NCBI GenBank assembly: GCA_949155365.1
Contig: CASCUT010000022.1
Coordinates: 1 to 32,545 of the forward strand
Direction: 5' to 3'
DNA from: an uncultured Clostridia bacterium
GTDB taxonomy: Bacteria > Bacillota > Clostridia > TANB77 > CAG-508
Length of the DNA stretch: 32,545 nt
Shown here: positions 22,856-30,527 of the stretch, piece after piece
How the letters are laid out: every line of letters begins with the position of its first letter
Numbering within the stretch: position 1 is the stretch's first letter
Notes under the pieces: model-generated
Databases searched by the model: none
The model's input: the letters and a program-made list of their open reading frames with translations, nothing else
What the model was told of the DNA's origin: nothing
Program-made: the position numbers and the translations under genes

Positions 22856-23587
22856 ATGAAAGATAGATTGAAAATGGGGGAATTCGAGATACCATTTTGC
22901 ATAAAGAACTATAAAACAGCCAAAAGTATTAAAATTTATTTTAAAAATGAGAGATTAACTATTACAAAATCACCGTATATCTCCCAAAAAGAAGTAGAAA
23001 AATTAATTCAAAAAAATAAACAAAAAATTTGTGAAGAATACAAAAAAATATTAGAACAAAAGCGTCTAAAAAGGGGAAAGTGGGAACATGGTGGAAAAAC
23101 ATTATATGGAGGAGAGGAATATACCATTCTACTATCAGATAATGCCAAAGATAGGATAAAAGTAGAATTAGACAAAGAACAAAAGGCAATTCATATTTTT
23201 TTACCAAAGCAAATACAACAGGAAAAAGAAATCTATATTGAAAAAGCAGTAGGAAGATTACGAAAAATAAACACAGAAGCAATTTTAAAAGAACGTTTAC
23301 CTTATTGGAGTAAAAAAATGAGCATTTCTTATGAAAGTGTAAAAGTAAGAGAAGCCAAAACAAGATATGGAAGTTGTGTGCCAGCCAAAAGAGCATTACA
23401 TTTTACAAGTAGATTAGTAATGTTACCAAAAGAAGTAATAGATGCAATTATCGTTCATGAACTATGCCACATGGTTTATCCAAACCATAGCAAACAATTT
23501 TATCAATTAGTAGAACAATATATGCCAAAATATAAACAAATCGACCAATATCTAAAGGATAAAGGAAAATTAGTAATGAATGGATAA
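22856..23587 (+). CDS. YgjP-like (DUF45/WLM-type) metallopeptidase domain protein
   Basis: This 243-residue protein has the C-terminal zinc site VHELCHMVYPNHSKQFY (HExxH at His201-Glu202-His205) and the preceding signature KTRYGSC, both standard for the YgjP/SprT-related family (PF01863). The N-terminal ~130 residues form the usual beta-rich region (IKNYKTAKSIKIYFKNERL). Substrates of YgjP proteins are poorly known, and a role in DNA or protein maintenance is only a guess. It is probably cytosolic. AAAGGAA precedes the ATG. The following REP-like sequence starts 8 nt after the stop. Confidence 0.88.
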   Translation: MKDRLKMGEFEIPFCIKNYKTAKSIKIYFKNERLTITKSPYISQKEVEKLIQKNKQKICEEYKKILEQKRLKRGKWEHGGKTLYGGEEYTILLSDNAKDRIKVELDKEQKAIHIFLPKQIQQEKEIYIEKAVGRLRKINTEAILKERLPYWSKKMSISYESVKVREAKTRYGSCVPAKRALHFTSRLVMLPKEVIDAIIVHELCHMVYPNHSKQFYQLVEQYMPKYKQIDQYLKDKGKLVMNG

Positions 23588-23595
23588 GGAAAAAA

Positions 23596-23628
23596 GGGAA
23601 TAGTCCCTAATTGAGAGAATGGGACAGA
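23596..23628. repeat. REP-like element between the metallopeptidase and sigma factor genes
   Basis: GGGAATAGTCCCTAATTG (23596-23613) followed by GGGACAG (23621-23627) shares its core with the palindrome at 10747-10763. It overlaps an in-frame ATG at 23619 that could be mistaken for the start of the next gene. Confidence 0.5.
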
Positions 23629-23663
23629 AAAAGACAGCCTTTTGCAGAAAGATGGAGCGAAAA

Positions 23664-24539
23664 ATGAAAAAAATAAATGAAATAGAGTTACAAGAATTAT
23701 TTTATCGATTAAAGCAAAAAGAAGAGATGGCTTATGAAGAGTTGTATCAAAAGTATTCTTCTCTTGTATATCAGATTGCATTTTCTATTTTGAAAAATAA
23801 AGAAAATGCAGAAGATATTATGCAAAATGTATTTTTGAAAATTGGTAAACTTTCAGAGGATAAATTACCAAGTAAGTATGAAGCTAGTTGGCTTTATTGT
23901 GTAACAAAAAATGAAGCAATTTCTTTTTTGAGAAAGAACAAAGAGCTTCTTCCTATAAAAGAGGATATGAATGAAGTGCAGGAGGATGAGATAGAAGAAT
24001 TAATGCAAAAAGATGCTTATGAAAAAATGATATCTTCTTTGGAACAAAAGGAAAAGCAAATTGTTTCATTAAAAGTAGAAACAGGGCTATCCTTTAAAGA
24101 AATTGCTTCTTTATTGAATATGCCAATGGGGACGGTGCAATGGAAATATTACAAGTCGTTACATCATATTAAAGTATGGATTGGAAATTTGTCTTTATGG
24201 ATAGTAGTTTCTATTTTATGTATAACTAAATGGAGATTAAAAGACAGGAAGATAGAAAAATTAGAAGAAAGTGAAAAAACAATAGAACAAGAAGAACAAA
24301 TAGAAATAACACCAGACTTAGAAATAGAGAAGGCAAAATTAGAATCCGCAGAGAAATCTACAGAAGAAGATATGAGAGTGAATACAAATCAAGAATGCCA
24401 AACAGAGCAACAACAAGTGATAGAAAATAGTAATATAGAAAGGCAAGATAGAACAGAACAGGGGATAGTAAGTTGCATTATTTTTACGATTCTTATCATA
24501 GTTAGCATTATGGTAATTAGACGAAGAAAAAGAAAATGA
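23664..24539 (+). CDS. ECF-type sigma-70 factor with C-terminal membrane extension
   Basis: The 291-residue protein begins with sigma region 2 (AYEELYQKYSSLVYQIAFSI, then NAEDIMQNVFLKIGKL), a linker, and region 4 (EKQIVSLKVETGLSFKEIASLLNMPMGTV), the DNA-binding helix-turn-helix. ECF factors usually end there at about 170-180 residues. This one continues with a membrane helix (IGNLSLWIVVSILCITKW), a Glu/Lys-rich linker of about 75 residues, and a second membrane helix (SCIIFTILIIVSIMVI) with a basic tail. That makes it a membrane-tethered sigma factor, possibly with built-in anti-sigma function. No separate anti-sigma gene is seen next to it. ATG 23664 is preferred because GGAG lies 6 nt before it; ATG at 23619 and 23652 are possible. 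Confidence 0.8.
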   Translation: MKKINEIELQELFYRLKQKEEMAYEELYQKYSSLVYQIAFSILKNKENAEDIMQNVFLKIGKLSEDKLPSKYEASWLYCVTKNEAISFLRKNKELLPIKEDMNEVQEDEIEELMQKDAYEKMISSLEQKEKQIVSLKVETGLSFKEIASLLNMPMGTVQWKYYKSLHHIKVWIGNLSLWIVVSILCITKWRLKDRKIEKLEESEKTIEQEEQIEITPDLEIEKAKLESAEKSTEEDMRVNTNQECQTEQQQVIENSNIERQDRTEQGIVSCIIFTILIIVSIMVIRRRKRK

Positions 24540-24635
24540 TAAGAATATTGTAAATAAATTACGAGTATGATAAAATCAAGTAAAAATGAAACAGAGACAT
24601 TCTAATTAAAGAGAGAATGAGATAAGGAGCCAAAA

Positions 24636-25166
24636 ATGAAAGTCATGATTGCAACGCAAAATAAAGCAAAAATAGAAGGGGCAACGCAAGCATTTGCAGA
24701 ATATTTTAAAGAATTTGAAATAGAAGGAATCGGGACTAGTAGTGACGTTCCAGAACAACCAGTAAATGAGGAGATATATAAAGGTGCTCAAAATCGAGTG
24801 AAAAATCTTAGAGAGATAGCAAAAGAGCAAGGCAAAGAAGCCGATTACTATATGGCAGTAGAATCTGGAATTACCAATTGTTTGGGAGAATGGACCATTT
24901 TAAGTATTGCGGTTATAGAAGATAAAGAAGGTTTTAAGAGTTGGGGAGTAAGTCCAGGATTTCCAGTACCACAAAAATATGTACAAGAAATTATACAAAC
25001 AGATTTATCAAAAGTAATGGACAATATCTTTCATCAAGAAGAATTAAGAGCAGGAAAAGGTGGGATTAACTTACTAACAAAAGGAAAGATTACAAGAATA
25101 GGACAAACCAAAGAAGCTTTTATTATGGCATTAACTCAATTTATTAATGAGGAAATATGGAGATAA
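24636..25166 (+). CDS. yjjX: Inosine/xanthosine triphosphatase (non-canonical purine NTP phosphatase)
   Basis: The 176-residue protein matches the NTPase_I-T (PF01931) family. It starts with the phosphate-binding VMIATQNKAKIEGATQAF, then VPEQPVNEEIYKGAQNRVKN, YMAVESGITN, and GKGGINLLTKGKITR near the C-terminus. It removes ITP and XTP from the nucleotide pool, protecting nucleic acids from deaminated purines. AAGGAG precedes the ATG. The gene stands alone and ends at a strong terminator. Confidence 0.9.
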   Translation: MKVMIATQNKAKIEGATQAFAEYFKEFEIEGIGTSSDVPEQPVNEEIYKGAQNRVKNLREIAKEQGKEADYYMAVESGITNCLGEWTILSIAVIEDKEGFKSWGVSPGFPVPQKYVQEIIQTDLSKVMDNIFHQEELRAGKGGINLLTKGKITRIGQTKEAFIMALTQFINEEIWR

Positions 25167-25174
25167 TTCAGAAG

Positions 25175-25211
25175 AAAAATGGTAGACAAATAGGTGTCTA
25201 TCATTTTTTTT
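25175..25211 (+). terminator. Terminator of yjjX
   Basis: AAAAATGGTAGACA pairs with TGTCTATCATTTTT (one G-T pair), followed by a run of T. Confidence 0.8.
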
Positions 25212-25242
25212 GAATAGAGGAAAATAAATAAAAAGAAAGAAC

Positions 25243-25271
25243 TTGGAAAAAGAGGAAAAAGGTGTTATAAT
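25243..25271 (+). promoter_or_regulatory. Promoter of the Cys/His protein gene
   Basis: TTGGAA (25243-25248), 17-nt spacer, TATAAT (25266-25271), about 55 nt ahead of the ATG. Confidence 0.6.
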
Positions 25272-25327
25272 AATAGATAGAAGTTTTTGTCAAAGTAATT
25301 CCTTAAATAAGGGAGAGGAGAGGCTAA

Positions 25328-25807
25328 ATGGATAAAATAACAGCATTACAATACCAAGCACATTCTAAACCATTATATGAAAATTATAATCAGACGAATG
25401 TACGGGACAATACCAACTGCTACTCTCACGCCTTAGGACTAACACTTCCCTATTCAGAGCTATATTGCCGTATTGGAGCAATAAGTGGAAAAAAGCCAAT
25501 TGACCAAAATTACGTTTCGATAGAGGAAATAACAAGATTATTGTTTTGGGATTGCGAAACATTGCAATTAGAAATCAAAGAGTCTTTCCTTGAAGAAAAA
25601 TTGCAAGAAAATCAATACCAAATTGCACTTTTTGTAAAAATATGGGCAAATGGTACGATAGGTGGTTGTCATTTTTGGCGCTATGAAAACGGCATATGGA
25701 CAGAGAAGTGGCCTAGAAGGAAAATGTACGTAATAGAAGATTTTCAAGGGGAAAAATTAGATTACTTCCCATGGCACTTTGTTGGAATTTATAAAATTTC
25801 GAAATAA
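25328..25807 (+). CDS. Hypothetical protein with Cys...His arrangement suggestive of a papain-like fold
   Basis: This 159-residue protein was not assigned to a family. It has NCYSHALG (Cys31) near the N-terminus and GCHFWRYENGIWTEKWP (His115) in the C-terminal half. This order (Cys at a helix start, His before a Trp/Arg-rich strand) recalls NlpC/P60-like or other papain-fold cysteine peptidases and amidases, but that is an inference. No signal peptide or membrane segment is present, so an extracellular wall target is unlikely unless it is exported some other way. The RBS is GGGAGAGGAGAGG. It is monocistronic with its own promoter and terminator. One in-frame CGG (25403) is notable for the window. 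Confidence 0.6.
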   Translation: MDKITALQYQAHSKPLYENYNQTNVRDNTNCYSHALGLTLPYSELYCRIGAISGKKPIDQNYVSIEEITRLLFWDCETLQLEIKESFLEEKLQENQYQIALFVKIWANGTIGGCHFWRYENGIWTEKWPRRKMYVIEDFQGEKLDYFPWHFVGIYKISK

Positions 25808-25837
25808 AGAATGCGTTCTAAGCATTCTTTATTTTTT
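25806..25837 (+). terminator. Terminator overlapping the stop codon
   Basis: AAAGAATGC (25806-25814) pairs with GCATTCTTT (25822-25830), followed by ATTTTTT. The left arm begins inside the TAA stop. Confidence 0.75.
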
Positions 25838-25926
25838 ATAGGAAATTTAGTGGAGAAGGAACCATCTACAGGAGAAAAGCCATTCATTTTTAGTAAAGAG
25901 TTCTAAAAGAAGAGAAGGTGAATAAA

Positions 25927-26343
25927 ATGGATAAAAAAGGAAGGGATGGAAACGTGGAAAATTTGGATAAAAATGAATGGAAACAAAATTTGATTCGAAT
26001 TGTAAAAGGTAGTATAGTAGCTATCATTATTACACTAATTTTACTATTCCTATTTGCTAGTTTATTAACGTATACATCACTACAAGAAACGATAATAATA
26101 CCAGTAGTAATGATTATTACAGCCATTAGTATTTTAATTGGAAGTAGTATTAGTACTTTAAAAATAAAGAAAAATGGAATGGTAAATGGTGCTTTAGTAG
26201 GAATGATTTATATGGTAACCATTTATCTTATTTCTAGTTTAACAGGTACTGGTTTTGCGTGTAATGTTAATACCATTATTATGATGGTATCAGCTGTTCT
26301 AGCAGGAATGCTAGGGGGAATTATAGGGGTAAACTTAAGCTAA
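25927..26343 (+). CDS. TIGR04086 family membrane protein
   Basis: The 138-residue protein has four membrane segments: VAIIITLILLFLFASLL, IIIPVVMIITAISILI, ALVGMIYMVTIYLISSL and IIMMVSAVLAGMLGGIIGV. The glycine-rich C-terminal helix and overall layout fit TIGR04086 (YrzE-like), which in Clostridia is often found near the secD/secF genes, as here. Its function is unknown. ATG 25927 is chosen because AGAAGG lies 9 nt upstream; a GTG at 25918 overlaps that RBS. Confidence 0.8.
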   Translation: MDKKGRDGNVENLDKNEWKQNLIRIVKGSIVAIIITLILLFLFASLLTYTSLQETIIIPVVMIITAISILIGSSISTLKIKKNGMVNGALVGMIYMVTIYLISSLTGTGFACNVNTIIMMVSAVLAGMLGGIIGVNLS

Positions 26344-26402
26344 AGGAAAGAGAGAAAAGGTATTTTTCATAAGGATAGAAAAAGTAATTTTACAGTGACA
26401 GG

Positions 26403-26443
26403 AAAATTCAATCAATTTACAAAAAATGGTTGAATTTTTTTTT
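26403..26443 (+). terminator. Terminator after the TIGR04086 gene
   Basis: AAATTCAATC pairs with GGTTGAATTT (one G-T pair) and runs into nine or more T. The right arm and T run also contain the -35 box of the next promoter. Confidence 0.65.
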
Positions 26444-26458
26444 ATTTTAAGATACAAT
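26430..26458 (+). promoter_or_regulatory. Promoter of the HD-secD-secF operon
   Basis: TTGAAT (26430-26435), 17-nt spacer, TACAAT (26453-26458), embedded in the preceding terminator. Confidence 0.5.
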
Positions 26459-26489
26459 GAGCAATAGTAATAAAGTGGAGGAAGAGAGA

Positions 26490-27149
26490 ATGATAACATT
26501 AGAAGATGTTAAAAATAATGAGGAAATCCAAGAATTAATTGTAGGGTCCCAAAAGCAGTTAAATGCATTGGGATATACAGAACATTCTGTGAGACATATC
26601 TCGATAGTTTCAAGTAGAGCTGGAAGAATTTTAGAAACATTAGGGTATCCCAAAGAAAGAATTGAACTTGCTAAAATTGCAGGGTATATGCATGATATTG
26701 GAAATTGTGTAAATCGAGTAGATCATGCGCATTCAGGAGCAATTCTAGCCTATCAAATTTTAAAAGAAATGGGAATGGATATTCAAAGAAGAACAGAGAT
26801 TATGATGGCAATTGGAAACCATGATGAGCAAACAGGAACCGCTGTTAGTGACATCTCTGCGGCTTTGATATTAGCAGACAAGTCCGATGTTCATCGTGAT
26901 AGAGTGGTAAACCAAAACATGTCTACTTTTGACAAGCATGATAAGGTGAATTATGCCGTAACAGATGCTAATTTCACCATTGACAAAGAGACAAGAAAAG
27001 CAACCTTAGATTTAAGTATTGATAATAAAATATGCCCTGTGCTAGATTATTTTGAAATTTTTATGGATAGAACCATGATGAGTAAATATGCAGCGAAATA
27101 TTTGAATATTTGGTTTGAACTTATCATTAATGGAACAAAATTATTATAA
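26490..27149 (+). CDS. HD-domain phosphohydrolase
   Basis: The 219-residue protein has the HD metal ligands in order: HSVRH near residue 30, AGYMHDIGN (HD pair), DHAHSGAI, IGNHDE and LADKSDVHRDR, as in HD domains that cleave nucleotide or other phosphoesters. The specific substrate is unknown; related clostridial proteins lie next to the Sec accessory genes. ATG 26490 is supported by GGAGG (26477-26481) 8 nt upstream; ATG 26457 falls inside the promoter -10 and is rejected. secD follows after 15 nt, indicating a common transcript. Confidence 0.85.
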   Translation: MITLEDVKNNEEIQELIVGSQKQLNALGYTEHSVRHISIVSSRAGRILETLGYPKERIELAKIAGYMHDIGNCVNRVDHAHSGAILAYQILKEMGMDIQRRTEIMMAIGNHDEQTGTAVSDISAALILADKSDVHRDRVVNQNMSTFDKHDKVNYAVTDANFTIDKETRKATLDLSIDNKICPVLDYFEIFMDRTMMSKYAAKYLNIWFELIINGTKLL

Positions 27150-27164
27150 AAATAGGAGGAAACA

Positions 27165-28505
27165 ATGAAAAAATTAAAAGGAATGAAATTAACAGTTATC
27201 ATACTAGCAATTGTATTACTAGCAATGGTATCTTTTGTTGGGATTTATGTAGAAGACAAAAATGCAATGAAAAATCTTTTACCAGAGTATTTATTAGGAA
27301 GAGACTTAAAAGGACATAGAAGAGTAGAACTAAAGGTGGATGATACAGCACAAACCATTAAATATGATGCAGAAGGAAATGAAATTGGAGCAGAAGACAC
27401 ACAAAAAGAAGTAGCAAGAACAGAGGAAAAAAGAACAAATCCAGAGGAAAATTTAACAGAAGAGAATTTTAAAGTAGTCAAAAAAATACTAGAAGCAAGA
27501 CTTTCTAGTATGCAAGCAAATGACTATTTACTAAGACAAGATTTAGCGAATGGAAACATAGTATTAGAACTTCCAGAAACAGCCAATACCGATCGTATTG
27601 TAGGACAACTATATTTACAAGGAAAATTAGAAGTAGTAGATAAAGATACAAACGAAGTATTAATGACCAATGAAGATGTACAATCTGTAAAAAGTGGATA
27701 TGGAACAGCAGGAAATGGAACAACAGTAGTATTTGTTAATATTCAATTTAATAAAGAAGGAACAGAGAAATTTAAAAATATTACCAATACTTATGTAGAA
27801 ACAAAAGTAGAAAAAGAAGCCACAGAAGAAGGCGAAGAACAGAAAGAAGAAACCGTAAAGAAAGAGATTGCTCTTAATATAGATGGTTCTACATTACTTA
27901 CGACTTACTTCGAAGAAGAAGTAGCCAATGGATTATTACAACTATCCATAGGAGCATCAAGTGAAAACACAACAGCAAAGGAAATGCAAGACTATCTATT
28001 ACAAGCCAATACAATGGAAGCTCTATTAGATAATGGAAAATTGCCAATTGTATATCAAGTAGAACAAAACAAATATGTATTTTCTGTTGTGACAGAAAAT
28101 ATGGTAAAAATAGTAATTGTTATTTCTATTATTGTACTTGCTATTGCTATGATTTATGCAATTTTAAAATACCAAGCAAAGGGAATGATAGGAAGTATTT
28201 CATTAATTGGTTATATTGCATTGTTATTAATAGCACTTCGCTATTTCAATGTAGAAATCACGATCGGTGGCATTGTAGCAATCTTGTTTAGTATAGCAAT
28301 AAGTTATGCAATATTAATTGGTATTCTAAAAGAAAAAGAAATAATGACAGTTATGAAAAAATATAGTGTTATGCTAATTCCTACACTGATTATTGCAATT
28401 GTATTTACTTTTATGAATATTGCAATTGGAATTGTGTTATTCTGGGGAATTATAATTAGTTTATTATACCATATTAGTATCACCAATATAATGTTAAAAG
28501 ACTAG
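27165..28505 (+). CDS. secD: Protein translocase subunit SecD, divergent
   Basis: The 446-residue membrane protein has SecD layout: one N-terminal membrane helix (residues 9-27), an extracytoplasmic domain (about 30-310) with LLGRDLKGHRRVEL in place of the usual DLxGG motif, and a C-terminal block of five hydrophobic segments (about 310-440). SecDF uses the proton gradient to pull translocating proteins through SecYEG. Here the fourth membrane helix reads LFSIAISYAILIGILKE where canonical SecD has a conserved Asp (VDANVLI type), so the proton-relay Asp seems to be missing. The outer domain also has a Glu/Lys-rich insert (KEATEEGEEQKEETVKKE). AGGAGG precedes the ATG. secF follows 20 nt later. 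Confidence 0.8.
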   Translation: MKKLKGMKLTVIILAIVLLAMVSFVGIYVEDKNAMKNLLPEYLLGRDLKGHRRVELKVDDTAQTIKYDAEGNEIGAEDTQKEVARTEEKRTNPEENLTEENFKVVKKILEARLSSMQANDYLLRQDLANGNIVLELPETANTDRIVGQLYLQGKLEVVDKDTNEVLMTNEDVQSVKSGYGTAGNGTTVVFVNIQFNKEGTEKFKNITNTYVETKVEKEATEEGEEQKEETVKKEIALNIDGSTLLTTYFEEEVANGLLQLSIGASSENTTAKEMQDYLLQANTMEALLDNGKLPIVYQVEQNKYVFSVVTENMVKIVIVISIIVLAIAMIYAILKYQAKGMIGSISLIGYIALLLIALRYFNVEITIGGIVAILFSIAISYAILIGILKEKEIMTVMKKYSVMLIPTLIIAIVFTFMNIAIGIVLFWGIIISLLYHISITNIMLKD

Positions 28506-28525
28506 CAAAAAAGGAGGAACAAAAT

Positions 28526-29164
28526 ATGAAAAATAAAAAAATAATACCGATTCTAATGATTGTTTTCATAATAATTGGAATTGTAGTAACATGTGTATTA
28601 GGATTAAATTTTGATTTATCCTATTCTGCTCATAAACAAATCGACATACAAATTGGAAAAGAATTTGACAACCAAGAAATAAAAGCAATTGTAAAAGAAG
28701 TAGTAGGAAATCGAAAAGTAACCATTCAAAAAGTAGAATTATATGAAGATATGGTATCAATTGGAATGAAAGATATATCAGAAGAAGAATTACAAACCAT
28801 AACGACAAAAATAAATGAAAAATATGGGATTGAAAATACAGTAGAAAATATTGCTGTAACTTCTGTTCCAAATGTAAGAGGAAGAGACCTAATCAAACCA
28901 TATCTAATGCCAGTTGCTATTTCCTTCCTTATTATCTTAACTTATATCATATGCTATGTACTTATTAAAAATCACTTAGGAAAGAAAATAAACATGTTAA
29001 AAGCAATTTTTGGAACCATTGAAATTATTTTAGAATTTCAACTACTATACTTAGCACTAATTGCCATCACAAGACTTCCAATAACAACACTAACCATACC
29101 AATCGCTATTATCATTTATGCACTTACCACAATAGGAAGTATAGCATGTTTAGAAAAACAATAA
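28526..29164 (+). CDS. secF: Protein translocase subunit SecF, short and divergent
   Basis: The 212-residue protein is about 80-100 residues shorter than a typical SecF. It has an N-terminal membrane helix (7-28), an extracytoplasmic domain (about 30-115) and three or four hydrophobic segments (LMPVAISFLIILTYIICYVL, AIFGTIEIILEF with LLYLALIAI, and LTIPIAIIIYALTTIGSIA). The canonical SecF motif with a conserved Asp (NDTVVVFDR type) is not visible; the protein ends soon after IPIAIIIYALTTIGS. The identity rests mainly on position after secD and on layout. AAGGAGG precedes the ATG, and a terminator follows. Confidence 0.6.
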   Translation: MKNKKIIPILMIVFIIIGIVVTCVLGLNFDLSYSAHKQIDIQIGKEFDNQEIKAIVKEVVGNRKVTIQKVELYEDMVSIGMKDISEEELQTITTKINEKYGIENTVENIAVTSVPNVRGRDLIKPYLMPVAISFLIILTYIICYVLIKNHLGKKINMLKAIFGTIEIILEFQLLYLALIAITRLPITTLTIPIAIIIYALTTIGSIACLEKQ

Positions 29165-29171
29165 AATAACA

Positions 29172-29220
29172 AAAAATAGACATCTATCATAAAATATAGA
29201 ATAGGATGTCTATTTTTATT
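29172..29220 (+). terminator. Terminator of the secDF operon
   Basis: AAAAATAGACATC pairs with GATGTCTATTTTT across a loop of about 20 nt that contains further A/T pairing, followed by T-rich sequence. Confidence 0.75.
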
Positions 29221-29255
29221 TTTTAGAACAAACGAAAGAAGGAAGTGAGAAAAAG

Positions 29256-29609
29256 ATGAAAGAAACAATATATAAGACATTTGAAAAGATATTTCGAAAA
29301 TATAGAAGTGAGAATGAAAATGGTATTGATTATGAAAGCGCAAAGATAATTCTGAAAAATGATAAACAGGCAATATTAGTAGATGTTAGGAGCCCACAAG
29401 AATATAAAGAAGGACATCTAGAAGGAAGCATCAATATACCATTATATGATTTAGAAAGAAATTGTAAAGCATTGGTAGATAAAAAAGAAAATACAATTAT
29501 ACTATATTGCCAATCTGGAAGTAGAAGTAGAAAAGCAATGCAAATACTACAAGAGCAATCTTGCTCAAACATATATCAAATTGATGGAGGTCTTGATAAC
29601 ATAGACTAA
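29256..29609 (+). CDS. Rhodanese-like domain protein
   Basis: The 117-residue single-domain rhodanese has VDVRSPQEYKEGHLEGSINIP and the active-site loop LYCQSGSRSRKA with Cys85, then IYQIDGGLDN at the C-terminus. Such proteins carry persulfide sulfur from thiosulfate or other donors. The 30-residue N-terminal helix is typical for clostridial forms. It is likely cytosolic. GAAGGAAG precedes the ATG. It is a single gene between two hairpins. Confidence 0.92.
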   Translation: MKETIYKTFEKIFRKYRSENENGIDYESAKIILKNDKQAILVDVRSPQEYKEGHLEGSINIPLYDLERNCKALVDKKENTIILYCQSGSRSRKAMQILQEQSCSNIYQIDGGLDNID

Positions 29610-29623
29610 GAAATGAAAGAGAT

Positions 29624-29656
29624 GGGATAAAAATTTACATTTTGGATTTTTATCCC
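29624..29656. terminator. Hairpin between convergent rhodanese and ytxC genes
   Basis: GGGATAAAAAT (29624-29634) pairs exactly with ATTTTTATCCC (29646-29656), with pyrimidine-rich sequence on both sides. It probably stops transcription from both directions. Confidence 0.65.
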
Positions 29657-29663
29657 GTCCCTT

Positions 29664-30522
29664 TTATTTCCTTTTTTGGGCATTGTTTAGAATACGGTAG
29701 GTTCGGCAAAGATTGCAATCGGTACAGATATAGATACGAGTGCCAAAAATTAGCTTTAGCGTATCAATAAATTCATCTTCATATCCGATAAGATGGATTT
29801 CAATCTTTTCAGGAAGTAATGTCAGCAATGAGTTTAAAGCATAATCGTTAGAAGAAAAGGAAATGTCAGAAAGATATTTGGCATTAAAAATATTATCTTC
29901 TAAATTGATTATATTCTTTTCTTGGTCTAGCAAAATAGATTCCCCATTACTATAAATTAAATGTACAATAGGACAAATGGCATCTTTCGATTCGATATAT
30001 AGTTTTAACAAACTAATAAATTCATGATATTCTTTTTCTATAATATATTGATTTACAGCAGAATCTACGACTTCTTCTAGCGTTTTACAATAGGTGCTTA
30101 AACGAAAATTAACAAATCCATCTAAAATCATAGATTTATTTTCTTGTAAATAAGAGAAAACAGAAGTCCAAATTTCTTCATTTCGATAGTGCAAGGTATT
30201 GGCCTCATCTAGAACAATAGCTTCATAACAGTGTTCTTCAATTTGCTTTTTCTCAAATTCATCAAAATAAAAATAGTAAAAATTAAGGAATCTTTTTAAT
30301 AAAATAGGCTCATAGAAAAACAAAATGCAATTGGTTAAGATATCAGAAAGTAAACCCAAAAAAAGATTAGGTGTATTTCCGAGAATAATGAACAATGACA
30401 TTTTGATAATGTTTAAATTCCTTACTAGTATAATAGATATTTTCTAAGGAAGAGGTTTCTAAATTTTTTAATAGATAATGAATAATTTCCCTATTATTGG
30501 TTTTGATACAAAAAGATTTCAT
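29664..30522 (-). CDS. ytxC: Putative sporulation protein YtxC (frameshifted in the N-terminal part)
   Basis: The product resembles YtxC (PF08812): YYFYFDEFEKKQIEEHC, LQENKSMILDGFVNFRLSTY, VNQYIIEKEYHEFISLLKLY, then a C-terminal half ending in a Cys pair (CTDCNLC). The role in sporulation is inferred from the family. An uninterrupted frame is open only from 30401 down. But reading from ATG 30522 gives the family N-terminus (MKSFCIKTNNREIIHYLLKN ... FKHYQNVIVHYS) until a stop at 30369-30367. The two frames join if one base is skipped at CGG (30381-30379), giving GNTPNLFLGLL and a 285-residue protein of normal length. The ATG at 30401 lies within the conserved part and lacks a good RBS. Confidence 0.8.
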
Positions 30523-30527
30523 AACGT

